Assembly: GCA_020444325.1 (NCBI GenBank)
Contig: JAHLLD010000006.1
Span: 172,622 to 236,621 of the forward strand
DNA length: 64,000 bases
Reading direction: 5' to 3'
DNA from: a bacterium
Lineage (GTDB): Bacteria > Bacteroidota > Ignavibacteria > SZUA-365
Positions 42,957 to 51,107 of the stretch are shown here, one piece after another. A model generated the notes under the pieces. The model was given only the letters and a program-made list of their open reading frames with translations, made no database searches and was not told where the DNA came from. Position 1 is the first letter of the stretch. Every line of letters starts with the position of its first letter. A program made the position numbers and the translations under genes.

Positions 42957-43642
42957 GTACGGCAGCAACAGATAATGCGCGTTTTAACGAGCTGTATCCT
43001 GCTCTTGCAGATACCTTCGCACAACTCCGAGAGAGCGCAGACCTCATCGCGCAGGACCGCAGAACATTGCTAGAGCAGACGGCAGCATGGATCGCGGAAG
43101 AGCTTGCGCAGCGCGATACGGCACGACTGATTTTCATCTGCACGCATAACTCGCGCCGCAGTCACATGGCGCAAATCTGGGCGCAGGTCGCGGCCTGGGG
43201 ATACGGGCTCGATGGCGTGCAGTGTTTTTCAGGAGGAACGGAAGCGACTGCCTTTCATCCCAATGCCATCGCGGCATTGGTCGGCTGTGGTTTCAAGGAG
43301 GAAGCCGGCGAAAATATGCAGAAACTGCATATTTCCCTGCGCTTTTCACCCTCCGCTCCACCGCTGGAGAGCTGGTCGAAACGCTACGACGACCCGTCCA
43401 ATCCCTCAGGCAATTTCGCGGCCGTCATGACCTGCAGTGACGCCGACGAAGCATGTCCCTTCATCCCCGGCGCAGCCGCCCGTTTCCCCATCCGCTATGA
43501 AGACCCGAAGCAAAGTGACGGCAGCGGGCGCGAAGCGGAAGTCTACCGTGAGCGCTGCCTGGAGATCGGGCGGGAGATGATTCTTGTCATGAAGCTTGTG
43601 GCGGACGCAGGCGGGGGACGCGTGAAGAACGGATTTGATTAA
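42953..43642 (+). CDS. Arsenate-reductase-like low-molecular-weight phosphatase-fold protein
   Basis: A 229-residue protein with a phosphatase/arsenate-reductase P-loop, CTHNSRRS (C63-x5-R69), after a strand (RLIFI). Further on is [16 protein letters not shown] (C161, C168), where thioredoxin-coupled arsenate reductases keep their redox cysteines. The N-terminal about 55 residues form an extra helical extension. It overlaps the acr3 stop by 4 bases. It probably reduces As(V) to As(III) for export, but it differs from plain ArsC and the assignment is by context and motif. The TATGCA-type palindrome at 43315-43331 lies inside the gene. Confidence 0.8.
   Translation: MSTAATDNARFNELYPALADTFAQLRESADLIAQDRRTLLEQTAAWIAEELAQRDTARLIFICTHNSRRSHMAQIWAQVAAWGYGLDGVQCFSGGTEATAFHPNAIAALVGCGFKEEAGENMQKLHISLRFSPSAPPLESWSKRYDDPSNPSGNFAAVMTCSDADEACPFIPGAAARFPIRYEDPKQSDGSGREAEVYRERCLEIGREMILVMKLVADAGGGRVKNGFD
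43315..43331. repeat. Palindrome TATGCA-N5-TGCATA, copy 4 (intragenic)
   Basis: TATGCAGAAACTGCATA inside the arsenate-reductase-like gene, with 7-base arms around AAA. The dyad continues for 3 more bases on each side (AAA before, TTT after), giving 10-base perfect arms, the longest of the five copies. The codons here read NMQKLHI. Confidence 0.75.
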
Positions 43643-43676
43643 CACTACAACGAATTCACTTGCAATGGAGTGATCT

Positions 43677-44492
43677 ATGAAGACGCCGGAAGAGATAAAG
43701 AATGTTATTAAGGAGAAATACAGTGTGATCGCGGAGCAGGCGAAGGAGACGAATGCGTCCTCATGCTGCGGGGCAACGTCGTCGTGCTGTGGGGATGGGA
43801 TGACGTACTCTATCATGGCTGACGATTACAGCGGACAACAGGGCTATGTCGCGGATGCCGATCTCGCGCTGGGCTGTGGTATTCCCACCGAACATGCCGG
43901 CATCAGACCCGGAATGACGGTGCTGGATCTCGGCAGCGGCGCGGGGAACGACGTGTTCATCGCTGCGCATACTGTCGGCGATGAAGGACGCGTGATCGGT
44001 GTGGATATGACGGAGGTGATGATAGCGAAGGCGAATGCCAATCGTGAGAAGCTGGGCATCGGGAATGTTGAGTTTCGGCTGGGTGAAATCGAATCGCTGC
44101 CGGTCGACGACGATACGATCGATGTCGTGATATCCAACTGCGTGCTGAACCTCGTGCCGGACAAGGCGAAAGCGTTTTCGGAGATCTTCCGCGTGTTGCG
44201 TCCCGGAGGCAGCTTCACGGTATCCGACATCGTGGTGGAAGGCGAAATGCCGGATGAGCTACGCAGTGTGGCCGAGCTGTACGCGGGCTGTGTTTCGGGT
44301 GCCGAGCAGCGCCAGGCGTACCTTGGACACATCGCACAGGCTGGCTTTGCCAGCGTTCAGACGCCCGTAGAAAAACCTATTCTTATTCCCGAGGATGTGC
44401 TTACAGATGTGCTCTCAAATCTCCCGGAAGAAACACGTAATCTCGATGGCGCACGTCTGGTCAGCGTCACCGTCAGAGGTGTCAAACGCTGA
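43677..44492 (+). CDS. arsM: Arsenite S-adenosylmethionine methyltransferase ArsM
   Basis: A 271-residue methyltransferase. Motif I is VLDLGSGAGND (82-92). The three catalytic cysteines are kept: C67 (ALGCGIP), C155 (SNCVLNLVP) and C205 (YAGCVSG). Two extra Cys pairs (CC at 30-31 and 37-38) sit near the N terminus, as in many ArsM proteins. It methylates As(III) stepwise to methylated and volatile forms. It follows the arsenate-reductase-like gene by 34 bases in the same operon. The ArsP-type permease encoded at 47742 would suit its MAs(III) product (inference). Confidence 0.95.
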   Translation: MKTPEEIKNVIKEKYSVIAEQAKETNASSCCGATSSCCGDGMTYSIMADDYSGQQGYVADADLALGCGIPTEHAGIRPGMTVLDLGSGAGNDVFIAAHTVGDEGRVIGVDMTEVMIAKANANREKLGIGNVEFRLGEIESLPVDDDTIDVVISNCVLNLVPDKAKAFSEIFRVLRPGGSFTVSDIVVEGEMPDELRSVAELYAGCVSGAEQRQAYLGHIAQAGFASVQTPVEKPILIPEDVLTDVLSNLPEETRNLDGARLVSVTVRGVKR

Positions 44493-45015
44493 TCAGATAC
44501 ACACAGATCTTCTGGATGTCGTCTGCGGCATCGCCGACGACGCCCGAAGACAGCTCCACAGAGCCATCGGCAGCCTGATCCTGCTCCTCCTGCTGTCTTC
44601 TGTTTACGGATGCGGCGAAAAACAGGCATCCAGTGACGAAGCATCCGTTGAGCGGAATCCGACTGATACGCTTATCGTCCCACTGCGCGCCGAGACGATG
44701 CGAGTGTTCCTTTCTGCGGGCAGCACATCTGTGATTGAATTCGGTGGGAAGCGCTGCCTGCCATGTCAGGAAATGCGCGGCATTCTCAAAACCCTCGCGC
44801 TGCGTCGACCGGACATTCGCATTGGTATCGTTTTCTGGGAAGATACACCGGAATTGTTCGCGGAATGGGAAGTGACGCTGATTCCCGCACAGATTATCTT
44901 TGATGCACAGGGCCGGGAAGTTGCGCGGCATCGGGGTGTGTGGGAACTCAAGGACATGCTCGCCCATATTCCCGCGAATTCGGAAGAACCGGAGAACGAA
45001 TCGCTCACATACTGA
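44446..45015 (+). CDS. Thioredoxin-like lipoprotein or membrane-anchored protein (CLPC)
   Basis: A protein of about 189 residues: a hydrophobic stretch ending in a possible lipobox (LILLLLLSSVYGC), then a thioredoxin-like domain with the redox motif CLPC in VIEFGGKRCLPCQEMRGILKTLA and the cis-Pro region TLIPAQIIFDAQGREVARH. The start is uncertain: the Met at 44446 lies within the last 47 bases of arsM and no better ATG is in frame. The next gene begins 17 bases after its stop. It is one of three exported CxxC proteins in this region and may supply or use reducing power in the envelope. Confidence 0.65.
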   Translation: MAHVWSASPSEVSNADQIHTDLLDVVCGIADDARRQLHRAIGSLILLLLLSSVYGCGEKQASSDEASVERNPTDTLIVPLRAETMRVFLSAGSTSVIEFGGKRCLPCQEMRGILKTLALRRPDIRIGIVFWEDTPELFAEWEVTLIPAQIIFDAQGREVARHRGVWELKDMLAHIPANSEEPENESLTY

Positions 45016-45032
45016 ACTTCTGGAGATTTTTC

Positions 45033-45794
45033 ATGCTTTCCCCACGTTTGCTAACTGCGATCAGTTTGCTGGTTATCCTCCTCTCGACGAGTATGGATGC
45101 GCAGCAGCAGGAGCCGCGCTCATGCTTTCAGCTTGAGGAATCCACTGATTTCGATTTCGGCAGCATAGCGCAGAGCGACACTGTCTCGCATACCTTCATA
45201 TTCCGCAATGGCTGCGCTGATACAGTCACCATAGCCTCCGCTCGATCGAGCTGTGGCTGCACGGCTGTCGTACTAAGTGAAAAAATCATTCCCCCGGGTG
45301 AGACGGCACGTATTCAGGCAACATTCACCCCGCCACGTGGCTCACGCGATCGCGTGCGGAAATCCGTGAGCGTGTATCTCTCCGGAGACGACACAGCACA
45401 TACCGTCCTGCGCGTATCTGCACGTGTACGCAGCGACATTGCGCTCGATCCGTCATACATTAAAATCCCCGATGCCCGCGCTGGTAAACAGGTCACCGTG
45501 CAATCGACAGTACATAATATTTCGGATCGCACGCTGCTGGTGGAGACGACAGGCGTGAGCCTGATCTCGTATCCCGCGTACCCACAGCAGGCGGGGAAGG
45601 CAAAGCTTCCCCTGTCGGGTGGCAGCGTGTCGCCGACGCAGCTCACACTGGCGCCGGACGAACGCGCTGATTTCACGATTACGTTCATACCGGAGTGGGA
45701 GGGGCAGATCAACGGTTCGCTTGGTCTGCGCATAGGTGAAAATGAAAGCATCATCTTCATGTTCGCCGATGTGGCTGCGCAGGGGGCGCGTTAG
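45033..45794 (+). CDS. DUF1573-family exported protein
   Basis: A 253-residue exported protein with the DUF1573 pattern (FDFGSIAQSDTVSHTFIFRNGCADTVTIASARSSCGCTAVVL, PPGETARIQATFTPPRGSRDRVRKSVSVYLSG) and a second beta domain. The CGC motif aligns with CSC of the paralogue at 38692-39450. The signal peptide (LSPRLLTAISLLVILLSTSMDAQ) lacks a clear lipobox. GGAG stands 7 bases before the Met at 45033. It is the last gene of the plus-strand operon, and its 3' end overlaps the minus-strand TlpA-like gene by 4 bases. Confidence 0.75.
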   Translation: MLSPRLLTAISLLVILLSTSMDAQQQEPRSCFQLEESTDFDFGSIAQSDTVSHTFIFRNGCADTVTIASARSSCGCTAVVLSEKIIPPGETARIQATFTPPRGSRDRVRKSVSVYLSGDDTAHTVLRVSARVRSDIALDPSYIKIPDARAGKQVTVQSTVHNISDRTLLVETTGVSLISYPAYPQQAGKAKLPLSGGSVSPTQLTLAPDERADFTITFIPEWEGQINGSLGLRIGENESIIFMFADVAAQGAR

Positions 45795-46297
45795 TCTTTG
45801 ATCACTTTCTCGAATTTCTTCTCGTCTCCAGCAAGAAAACCGTGCTGCTTCAGGAGGAGCTTTCCGTCCGTATCGACAATGAGCGTATAGGGGATTCCCT
45901 GTCCATTAAGTTTTTTAAACACCTCACTGACGGGATCCAGCCATACTTCGAATGGGATTCTCTGAGCAGTGATGTATGATTTGACCTTGGCGATGCTGCG
46001 GGTATTGTTGATGTTGATGGCGAGGATATGCAGATTTCCAGCCGTGTGCGCTTTGTACACGCTCTCCAATGCTTTCAACTCCTGCTTGCACGCTTTGCAC
46101 AATCCCCAGAATACCAGAACGACGACTCCGCTCTTCCCTCTTCCAGTGTTATCTCTTACCTCTGCGAGATATTGCTGAAAGGATTGGTCCTCCCCTTCTA
46201 CATCCTGCAGAAAAAAATCAACGGACGTAAGATTCTGTGCGCGCAACGTTGCTACGCAACACAGGAAGATGACAACTGTCGCGATGAGGTTCTTCAT
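45791..46297 (-). CDS. TlpA-like periplasmic thioredoxin (CKAC)
   Basis: A 168-residue exported thiol protein: signal MKNLIATVVIFLCCVATLRAQ, then the TlpA/ResA domain with VVVLVFWGLCKACKQELKALESVY (CKAC where most have WCxxC) and GIPYTLIVDTDGKLLLKQHG (cis-Pro). The replacement of the active-site Trp by Leu-like context should alter its redox potential. It is the last gene of a minus-strand operon with a second thioredoxin-like lipoprotein and a barrel. Confidence 0.75.
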   Translation of the reverse strand: MKNLIATVVIFLCCVATLRAQNLTSVDFFLQDVEGEDQSFQQYLAEVRDNTGRGKSGVVVLVFWGLCKACKQELKALESVYKAHTAGNLHILAININNTRSIAKVKSYITAQRIPFEVWLDPVSEVFKKLNGQGIPYTLIVDTDGKLLLKQHGFLAGDEKKFEKVIKD

Positions 46298-46307
46298 GAT
46301 GCTCCCA

Positions 46308-46784
46308 CTACGAACGTGAATTTAAGGTACGTAGTACTGGAGGGGGCCGGGAAGGAGTAAGACCTCGCGTGGAGAGAAGAGAATCTATAACTTCCTCTGG
46401 ATAAAACCCCTCATGTCGGTGAAACTCAATTCCTTCCTGATCAAGGAATATCTGCGTCGGCATGACACGGATGTTATAGGGGTCGACTTCCGCCTTATCC
46501 TTTATCACGTCAAGAAAAATGACGGTAAGCTGCTCTTCTCCATAGCGTGAAGCGATTGCTTCCATGATGGGACGCATCAGAATGCACGCTTCACAGTGGT
46601 CCATTCCGATCTCCAGGAATGTCACCGGGGTTCCCTGCGTCACCGTACCTGGTGCAGTTCCTGTCGATTCGTCATCGCACGCTGTCAGCAGGAGGAACAC
46701 AACGATGAGAAAGGGCAGGATGACGCGATCAATGCGCAGCTTCGCCAGACTTCCAGATAAGGTGGAATCCTGCTTGCATATCAT
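46308..46784 (-). CDS. Thioredoxin-like lipoprotein (CEAC)
   Basis: A protein of about 158 residues with lipobox LLLTAC and a thioredoxin fold: VTFLEIGMDHCEACILMRPIMEAIASRY (redox motif CEAC) and YNIRVMPTQIFLDQEGIEFHRHEGF (cis-Pro). The thiol pair and the lipid anchor place it on the periplasmic face. The start at 46784 lies within the last 56 bases of the upstream barrel gene; this is the closest Met that keeps the signal region. It is the middle gene of the 47679-45791 operon. Confidence 0.65.
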   Translation of the reverse strand: MICKQDSTLSGSLAKLRIDRVILPFLIVVFLLLTACDDESTGTAPGTVTQGTPVTFLEIGMDHCEACILMRPIMEAIASRYGEEQLTVIFLDVIKDKAEVDPYNIRVMPTQIFLDQEGIEFHRHEGFYPEEVIDSLLSTRGLTPSRPPPVLRTLNSRS

Positions 46785-47679
46785 TCGCGAGTTGTGTCCC
46801 ATGATAATACCTGTACAAAGGGTAATCGAAAAATGGTGAAAACAGCAGCGGTCCAATGCGAACGGCACACTGCGGAGAAAAAACCAGCGTCGACATCCCC
46901 GAATCATCGATTGGTCCATCATAAAAGTGATCCTGCCATCGATGCTCGATACGTATCTCCGCAATCACCGCCAGGGGTTCCGTGACGCGACAGAGAAAAG
47001 CAATGGAGGACCGCAGAACAGGACCATACCGGTATTCTGCGGAATTCGTCGCACTGATATCAAATGACTGCCCGAACAGGAGATAGAGGACATCCTCACT
47101 CAAGCTGCCAGTGAGATGTGATCGGAGGGATACGCCCAAGGCACCTGTACTCGGGTCGATATGTTGAGGGAGATTCGTTGACGCAGCAGACAGTGGGATG
47201 CGCAGGCCAGCTCCCGCATTCCAATCCCAACCATCTGCCTCGTCCCTGTACAGAAGGTATCTCCCTCCGAGAAATACATGAGATACACCGCTCCCGGTGA
47301 TGGTGTAGTCCGGGAATCGCTGGGATTTGCGTGGAAAAAACCCCAGGTTCGCCACGGCAGTGACTCGCGCATGAATTCCGTATGCGAAAGCGAGGTCGAG
47401 ATAATGCATGGTATAGGAGAGTACAGCACCAGTCTCCGTATGGCTGTCCCCGCGGAGGAAGGTATTTCCATGTCCATACCGATAGGAGGCAGAAGTGAGC
47501 ATGCCCCCGACAGGGAGCATATTCATCGCTGCATTCCCGTATGTGGGCGCCCCTCCTCCGACGGCGGCTCCGCCCATACACGTACATTGAGCTTTCCCCG
47601 AATCAGCAATACAACAGAGAAAGATCAGTGTAATAAAGAGCAAGCGTTCAACCTGGGAGGTGACGTTTTCAGATTGCAT
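46729..47679 (-). CDS. Outer-membrane beta-barrel (transporter-like) protein
   Basis: A 316-residue exported protein: a signal peptide (LLFITLIFLCCIADSGKAQ), then a short Cys-rich start (CTCMGGAAVGGG) and many alternating strands (ASYRYGHGNTFLRGDS, AVLSYTMHYLDLAFAYGIHARVTAVANLG, VAGAGLRIPLS-like, FGQSFDISATNSAEYRYGPVLRSSIAFL). The pattern is that of an outer-membrane porin/transporter barrel. The CTC near the mature N terminus could bind a soft metal (inference). It is the first gene of the operon with two CxxC proteins, next to arsenic genes. Confidence 0.6.
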   Translation of the reverse strand: MQSENVTSQVERLLFITLIFLCCIADSGKAQCTCMGGAAVGGGAPTYGNAAMNMLPVGGMLTSASYRYGHGNTFLRGDSHTETGAVLSYTMHYLDLAFAYGIHARVTAVANLGFFPRKSQRFPDYTITGSGVSHVFLGGRYLLYRDEADGWDWNAGAGLRIPLSAASTNLPQHIDPSTGALGVSLRSHLTGSLSEDVLYLLFGQSFDISATNSAEYRYGPVLRSSIAFLCRVTEPLAVIAEIRIEHRWQDHFYDGPIDDSGMSTLVFSPQCAVRIGPLLFSPFFDYPLYRYYHGTQLANDMQAGFHLIWKSGEAAH

Positions 47680-47741
47680 GCATAAACTCCTACAGGCAGT
47701 ACTACCTCATGCCGATCTTATCGATCCATAACGAAGCCTAC

Positions 47742-49037
47742 TTAAAAGCTGCCGTACAGCAGTCCACTCAGAGTCGCCATGACAACGACAAGGGCGACGA
47801 AAACGAGCGTTTTTTTCGTCCCCATCACGCTGCGGATGACGAGCATGTTTGGTAGCGAAAGGGCCGGGCCTGCAAGTAAAAGTGCGAGTGCGGGCCCCTT
47901 TCCCATGCCGCTCATAAGCAATCCCTGGACGATGGGGACTTCCGTGAGCGTCGCGAAATACATGAACGCACCGAACACCGAAGCGAAGAGATTTGCGCCG
48001 AGCGAATTTCCACCAACGAGCGCGGAAACCCACTCGTTCGGGATCAGTCCTTCGCCGCCGGCAGTTCCAAGCAGCAACCCCGCCACAAGAACGCCCGCAG
48101 CAAGCAGCGGCATGATCTGCTTGGTAAAATCCCAGCTGGACATCAGCCATTCCCGGGGCTCGCCCGGATACAACGCGGTGAGAACGGTGAGACTTCCCGT
48201 ACCGACGACGAAAGCCAGGAGAGGGCTGCCCGGGACGAGAATGGCTAGGACGACAACTGGTACCGCAGCGAGCAGCACATGCAGCGGTTTCATACCGAGG
48301 ACACGAACGAGTGTGTACGCAACAATGATGGCGAAGGCCCCGGTGAGGAACCATTTCCAATCGAAAATCAGCGAGAACAGGCCTGCGTCATCTCCCGGTT
48401 GCCCCCAGTTCGCAAACACCAGCACACCCACGAGCGCAAAAAAATGCAGGGCGGTTTGCCAGAACGGCCGGCCGTCCTCGACCGGGGGAAGGTTCAACTG
48501 CGCAGCAGCTTTCTCGCGCTCCTCCTTTCGGAAGAACAATGCCATCAGTAAACCGATGATGATGGAGAAAACCACTGCACCAATCACACGGGCCACACCA
48601 AGTTCGAAGCCGAGTATTCTTGCAGTGAGAATGATGGCAAGAATATTGATGGCGGGACCGGAATACAGAAAGGCGATGGCGGGACCGAGTCCTGCACCTC
48701 TCTTATGAATGCTGGAGAAGAGCGGGAGAATCGTGCATGAACAGACCGCGAGTATACTGCCAGAAACGGACGCGATAAGATAGGATTTCCACTTGACCGC
48801 ATTGGCTCCGAAATACTTGATCACCGACGCCTGACTGACGAAAACGGCGATCACACCGGCGATGAAAAACGCCGGCACCAGGCAGAGGAGAACATGTTCA
48901 TGAGCGTACCAACGCAGCAGTTCGAAGGATTCGAGTACCGCATTGTCGAAACGGGGTGTTCCGACAGGCATAAACCAAGCGGCGAGGAAAAACGCCGCGA
49001 TCAAGGAAAATATTTTCAGTTCTTTTCTTTGTTCCAT
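47742..49037 (-). CDS. ArsP-type permease (organoarsenical efflux)
   Basis: A 431-residue polytopic membrane protein with about 10 helices and the family signature AVCSCTILPLFSSIHKRGAGLGPAIAFLYSGPAINILAI. ArsP-like permeases export trivalent organoarsenicals such as methylarsenite. The CSC in the fourth helix is conserved and may hold the substrate. A large cytoplasmic loop (FFRKEEREKAAAQLNLPPVEDGRP) separates the two halves. It is the last gene of the operon with arsR, the glutaredoxin-like gene, arsF and arsG. ArsM upstream on the other strand would provide its methylated substrate. Confidence 0.75.
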   Translation of the reverse strand: MEQRKELKIFSLIAAFFLAAWFMPVGTPRFDNAVLESFELLRWYAHEHVLLCLVPAFFIAGVIAVFVSQASVIKYFGANAVKWKSYLIASVSGSILAVCSCTILPLFSSIHKRGAGLGPAIAFLYSGPAINILAIILTARILGFELGVARVIGAVVFSIIIGLLMALFFRKEEREKAAAQLNLPPVEDGRPFWQTALHFFALVGVLVFANWGQPGDDAGLFSLIFDWKWFLTGAFAIIVAYTLVRVLGMKPLHVLLAAVPVVVLAILVPGSPLLAFVVGTGSLTVLTALYPGEPREWLMSSWDFTKQIMPLLAAGVLVAGLLLGTAGGEGLIPNEWVSALVGGNSLGANLFASVFGAFMYFATLTEVPIVQGLLMSGMGKGPALALLLAGPALSLPNMLVIRSVMGTKKTLVFVALVVVMATLSGLLYGSF

Positions 49038-49091
49038 TGTGAGAGATGGCAGCCATCCATAGCGGCTGCACTTCCTTGCGCTTAATATTTG

Positions 49092-49793
49092 TCAGGAGAA
49101 AAACACCTGCCAGATGAGATACACCCCGGTAAGTACAAACAGTACGCCGACGGCCCGGCGAAACCACTTTTCAAAAATTTTGAGGCGCTGATAGAAACTT
49201 CCGATTCCACTGACAGTAAATGCGAGAAGCCAGGCAGCCACGATAACGGGGAGTCCGGTCGCGACAGCAAAGACCACCGGGAGGTACAGACCATCTACGC
49301 TTGCAACGGTCATGGGCATGAGCATCACGAAATACAGCACCCCGCTATAAGGACAGAATGCGAGAGCGAACAGCATTCCGAGGAACAAGGCCCCAAACGA
49401 TCCCTGGGTGAACCGTTCTCCGATTCGATTCGTCCAGCTTCCGCCTCCACCGAAACTCAGATGCAGCAGGTCAAGCATGAAGAGTCCGATAAGAATCAGT
49501 ATTGGTCCCAGCAGTTTTTCACCCCATCCCTGAAATATCCTGGCCACATCGAACGTGGATGCGCCGACAAAGATCGCGATGCCCAATCCGGTATATGAAA
49601 TGGCCCTGCCCGCCGTATACAGCAGTCCCTTGTAGAACACCTTTTTTCTGTTTTCGATATCCCTGCCGATATAGCCGATGGCAGTGATATTCGTTGCGAG
49701 GGGACAGGGACTGATGGCAGTCATCAGTCCCAGAATAAAGGCGGAAAGCACCGGAACATTGGTAGCATCAAGCCATTGCTGAAGAATTTCCAT
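49092..49793 (-). CDS. arsG: ArsG-family efflux permease (CcdA/DsbD-like)
   Basis: A 233-residue membrane protein with six helices of the CcdA/DsbD/LysE type: FILGLMTAISPCPLATNITAIGYIGRDI contains the SPCP pattern, and GMLFALAFCPYSGVLYFVML the second Cys. In Shewanella, arsEFG confer resistance to nitrated aromatic arsenicals; ArsG is the exporter. The next gene upstream (49796-50215) is an ArsF-like protein, which supports the call. It follows ArsF by 2 bases and precedes the ArsP-type permease by 54. Confidence 0.8.
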   Translation of the reverse strand: MEILQQWLDATNVPVLSAFILGLMTAISPCPLATNITAIGYIGRDIENRKKVFYKGLLYTAGRAISYTGLGIAIFVGASTFDVARIFQGWGEKLLGPILILIGLFMLDLLHLSFGGGGSWTNRIGERFTQGSFGALFLGMLFALAFCPYSGVLYFVMLMPMTVASVDGLYLPVVFAVATGLPVIVAAWLLAFTVSGIGSFYQRLKIFEKWFRRAVGVLFVLTGVYLIWQVFFS

Positions 49794-49795
49794 TT

Positions 49796-50215
49796 CTACT
49801 TCAGCATCTTACCGACGGCAGCGATCAGCGCGTCCTTGAGCTTCTCCGGGCTGGAGAGCGCGTACTGGAAAGCCTTCGCCGTGAGATCAACTTTCTCCTT
49901 CCCGCAGCAAACGATCAGTGAGGATCCAGCGATCTTGTACTTCTCTACAAGCGTTTCATTTTTTTCGTGTTCAATGTTCAATGATTGGAAGGACACGTTC
50001 TCATTGTCCCCATACTTTTCCTTCAGAACGCCTCGGGCGACGCGCTCGATGCTCAGACAGGTTTTGCAACGCCGGGTGCTGTGGAAATAATACACGGAAA
50101 CGGTCTTCTGCTTTACGTTTTTCCCATTTTCAACATCAGTGCTTCCGGTCGTGCTTGCCCTTGCGCTTCCAGACATGATGAACATCAGTGCGAGAATGAC
50201 AGACAGCATTTTCAT
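49796..50215 (-). CDS. arsF: ArsF-family (nitrophenyl nitroreductase subunit) protein
   Basis: A 139-residue exported protein: signal MKMLSVILALMFIMSGSARA, then KTVSVYYFHSTRRCKTCLSIERVARGVLKEKYG with a CKTC redox motif and a second CC pair (LIVCCGKEKVDL). The thioredoxin-like fold and YYFH-x-x-x-RCKTC start match the ArsF family. With ArsG it is thought to reduce nitrophenyl arsenicals before export. The gene is followed by arsG (2 bases apart). Confidence 0.8.
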   Translation of the reverse strand: MKMLSVILALMFIMSGSARASTTGSTDVENGKNVKQKTVSVYYFHSTRRCKTCLSIERVARGVLKEKYGDNENVSFQSLNIEHEKNETLVEKYKIAGSSLIVCCGKEKVDLTAKAFQYALSSPEKLKDALIAAVGKMLK

Positions 50216-50241
50216 GATGATACTCCGAGGTTTCTTGTCAG

Positions 50242-50475
50242 TTATGCTTGAAGAAGTTCCACGATCTCTCGTGCGGTTGGGACACGGCCTTTCACAATGA
50301 CCTTTTCATTGACAACCAATGCAGGTGTCGACATGACGCCGTAGGCCATGATGTCCATGATGTCATCGACTTTTGAAACATCTGCCTCCAGGCCTTCCGC
50401 TGTGACGACTTCTCGAACGCGCTGCTCCAGCGTGATGCATTTGGGACAGCCCGTTCCCAGGATCTTGATATTCAT
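50242..50475 (-). CDS. Glutaredoxin-like redox-active disulphide protein (TM0996/MTH895 type)
   Basis: A 77-residue cytoplasmic thiol protein: MNIKILGTGCPKCITLEQRVREVVTAEGL with CPKC, then STPALVVNEKVIVKGRVPTAREIVELL (cis-Pro). This is the compact thioredoxin family found next to ArsR and permeases in arsenic operons. Its position, where ArsE would stand before ArsF and ArsG, suggests that it fills that role. It starts 5 bases after the arsR stop. Confidence 0.85.
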   Translation of the reverse strand: MNIKILGTGCPKCITLEQRVREVVTAEGLEADVSKVDDIMDIMAYGVMSTPALVVNEKVIVKGRVPTAREIVELLQA

Positions 50476-50480
50476 GTTGA

Positions 50481-50819
50481 TTACCTCTCGTTAGAATCAA
50501 TGTGACAGGTTGCAGTTTTGATATCCGTGTTGAGAAAACGATTGAGTTCTCCCCGCATTTCACTCCATACCGCATGATTGATGCAGTACTTGATTTTCGG
50601 GGGATTGATTTCCCCCTGAATGAGTCCAGCGTCTTTCAATTCCTTGAGATGCTGTGAAAGTGTGCTGCGTGCAATAGGGAGATTCTCAGCCAGGTCACCG
50701 CTGTAGCAGCACGCCTGAGCATTGAGCAGTTCGAGAATATAAATCCGAACTGGATGCGATAGCGCCTTCGCAAAGCGGGCGAGCTTCGTGTTTAATTCTA
50801 TCTCTGTACTCTGTTCCAT
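50481..50819 (-). CDS. ArsR-family repressor of the ars/trx operon
   Basis: A 112-residue winged-helix protein: LSHPVRIYILELLNAQACCYSGDLAENLPIARSTLSQHLKELKDAGLIQGEINPPKIKYCIN. The Cys pair (C37, C38) near the start of helix 3 and a C-terminal Cys (TATCHID) differ from the ELCVCD site of the first ArsR, so this repressor may respond to another metalloid or an organoarsenical. It is the first gene of the minus-strand operon. A 35-base dyad at 50941-50975 is a candidate operator. Confidence 0.88.
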   Translation of the reverse strand: MEQSTEIELNTKLARFAKALSHPVRIYILELLNAQACCYSGDLAENLPIARSTLSQHLKELKDAGLIQGEINPPKIKYCINHAVWSEMRGELNRFLNTDIKTATCHIDSNER

Positions 50820-50940
50820 GGCGATATCCTTTCAGAAGTTGTGTTCCTCGTCATACTTCAGGAACTCGTTCAGACGCCCTGTACAGTCCGGCCAGTGATC
50901 CGCTCTCTCGCGGTTGCTATACGCATTTGCTGAATCCATC

Positions 50941-50975
50941 GGGCGTTTCGTATTTCGTAAATATACGAAACGCCC
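50941..50975. promoter_or_regulatory. Long dyad upstream of the second arsR operon
   Basis: Perfect 13-base arms, GGGCGTTTCGTAT and ATACGAAACGCCC, around 9 bases (TTCGTAAAT), whose first part repeats TTCGTA. It starts about 120 bases before the arsR start at 50819, so it may be an operator placed at a distal promoter, or a terminator between the arsR operon and the gene at 51108-52226. Confidence 0.6.
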
Positions 50976-51052
50976 AATCTGGTGTCAAGATATCTGGATG
51001 AAATTACCCTGTATTACCGGGAGAGCTTCTCCCTCGGCCCGGGAGAACATCA

Positions 51053-51080
51053 CAGCGGGGCGGCCACCACCGCCCCGCTG
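51053..51080 (-). terminator. GC-rich hairpin after the split-Soret-like gene
   Basis: Stem CAGCGGGGCGG / CCGCCCCGCTG with a 6-base loop, 28 bases after the stop of 51108-52226 on the minus strand. A second small hairpin (GGGAGA/TCTCCC) follows. No T-run is visible, so it is a terminator by position and stability only. Confidence 0.5.
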
Positions 51081-51107
51081 TCAAGCAAGGTGATCAGGAG
51101 AGGCTGG

